This document shows, in pieces, positions 6,284 to 6,407 of a stretch of DNA of 6,407 bases (the first letter of the stretch is position 1; every line of letters starts with the position of its first letter). Made by a program: the position numbers and the translations under genes. Source of the stretch: JANFXS01 sp022791155 (GTDB lineage Bacteria > Bacillota > Clostridia > Lachnospirales > Anaerotignaceae); NCBI GenBank assembly GCA_949743895.1, contig CATJUX010000094.1, positions 1 to 6,407 of the forward strand, written 5' to 3'. The notes under the pieces were generated by a model. It searched no databases. It was not told the origin of the DNA and was given only the letters and a program-made list of their open reading frames with translations.

Positions 6284-6407
6284 GAAAGTTTGAATGGTAT
6301 AGGTTTTCAAATTGCAATTTATAGCTATTATTTTATTAATTCATGTTGCTCTAAATGGCATTTAAGACCGTGGGAGGGCCACAGCAAGCTCTCGAATTTC
6401 CCTTCGG
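6284..6407. other. Gene-free 3' flank reaching the window end
   Basis: No coding region is seen. Besides the right repeat copy there are two palindromes, AAATTGCAATTT (6309-6320) and TAAATGGCATTTA (6352-6364), and a small GTGG/CCAC hairpin (6370-6382). None is followed by a T tract, so no intrinsic terminator for the second operon can be called inside the window. Confidence 0.5.
6297..6313 (-). repeat. Right copy of the 17-base inverted repeat
   Basis: GTATAGGTTTTCAAATT is the exact reverse complement of 116-132. It begins 14 bases after the stop codon of the 340-residue gene. The companion match GTGGGAGGG (6370-6378) lies 56 bases further out, whereas in the left copy the corresponding distance is 106 bases, so the copies differ in length between the two shared blocks. 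Confidence 0.6.

Noticed and set aside
116..6313. Transposon or integrative element bounded by the inverted repeats
   Set aside because: No transposase, integrase or target-site duplication is visible, and the genes inside are ordinary in composition. A dispersed repeat is the simpler reading.

Overview
The window looks like a chromosomal segment of a moderately AT-rich Gram-positive bacterium, most likely in the Clostridia (Firmicutes). The evidence is strong purine-rich Shine-Dalgarno sites, sigma-A type promoters with 17-bp spacers, AT-rich spacers, and a cytosolic M16C peptidase of the type common in clostridia. All four convincing genes lie on the + strand. No mobile element gene, CRISPR array, tRNA or rRNA was seen.

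Layout. 1-369 is a gene-free leader with a candidate intrinsic terminator (226-268) for something upstream and a candidate promoter (279-307). 370-4004 is a two-gene operon: a 969-residue M16C zinc peptidase (presequence protease/falcilysin type, with all expected catalytic residues) and a 242-residue YgjP-like zinc metallopeptidase. The stop of the first gene and the start of the second overlap as ATGA. 4005-4843 is an unusually long gene-free spacer of 839 bases. It holds a well-formed candidate small RNA (promoter, nested stems, terminator; about 4157-4331), a cluster of four consecutive inverted repeats (4536-4620), some AT-rich palindromes, and a promoter (4727-4755) for the next operon. 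4844-6283 is a second two-gene operon encoding a 126-residue and a 340-residue protein. Both look like intact, well-translated cytosolic proteins, but I recognise neither. 6284-6407 is gene-free to the window end and has no clear terminator.

How the parts work together. The first operon probably supplies two cytosolic peptidases, one degrading peptides and unfolded segments inside a closed chamber and the other of unknown substrate; their translational coupling suggests joint expression. The second operon probably encodes two partner proteins of unknown function and is the best place here to look for undescribed biochemistry. The two outer spacers share a perfect 17-base inverted repeat (116-132 and 6297-6313) and a second, shorter match in the same order, so the whole gene block is flanked by what looks like a dispersed repeat.
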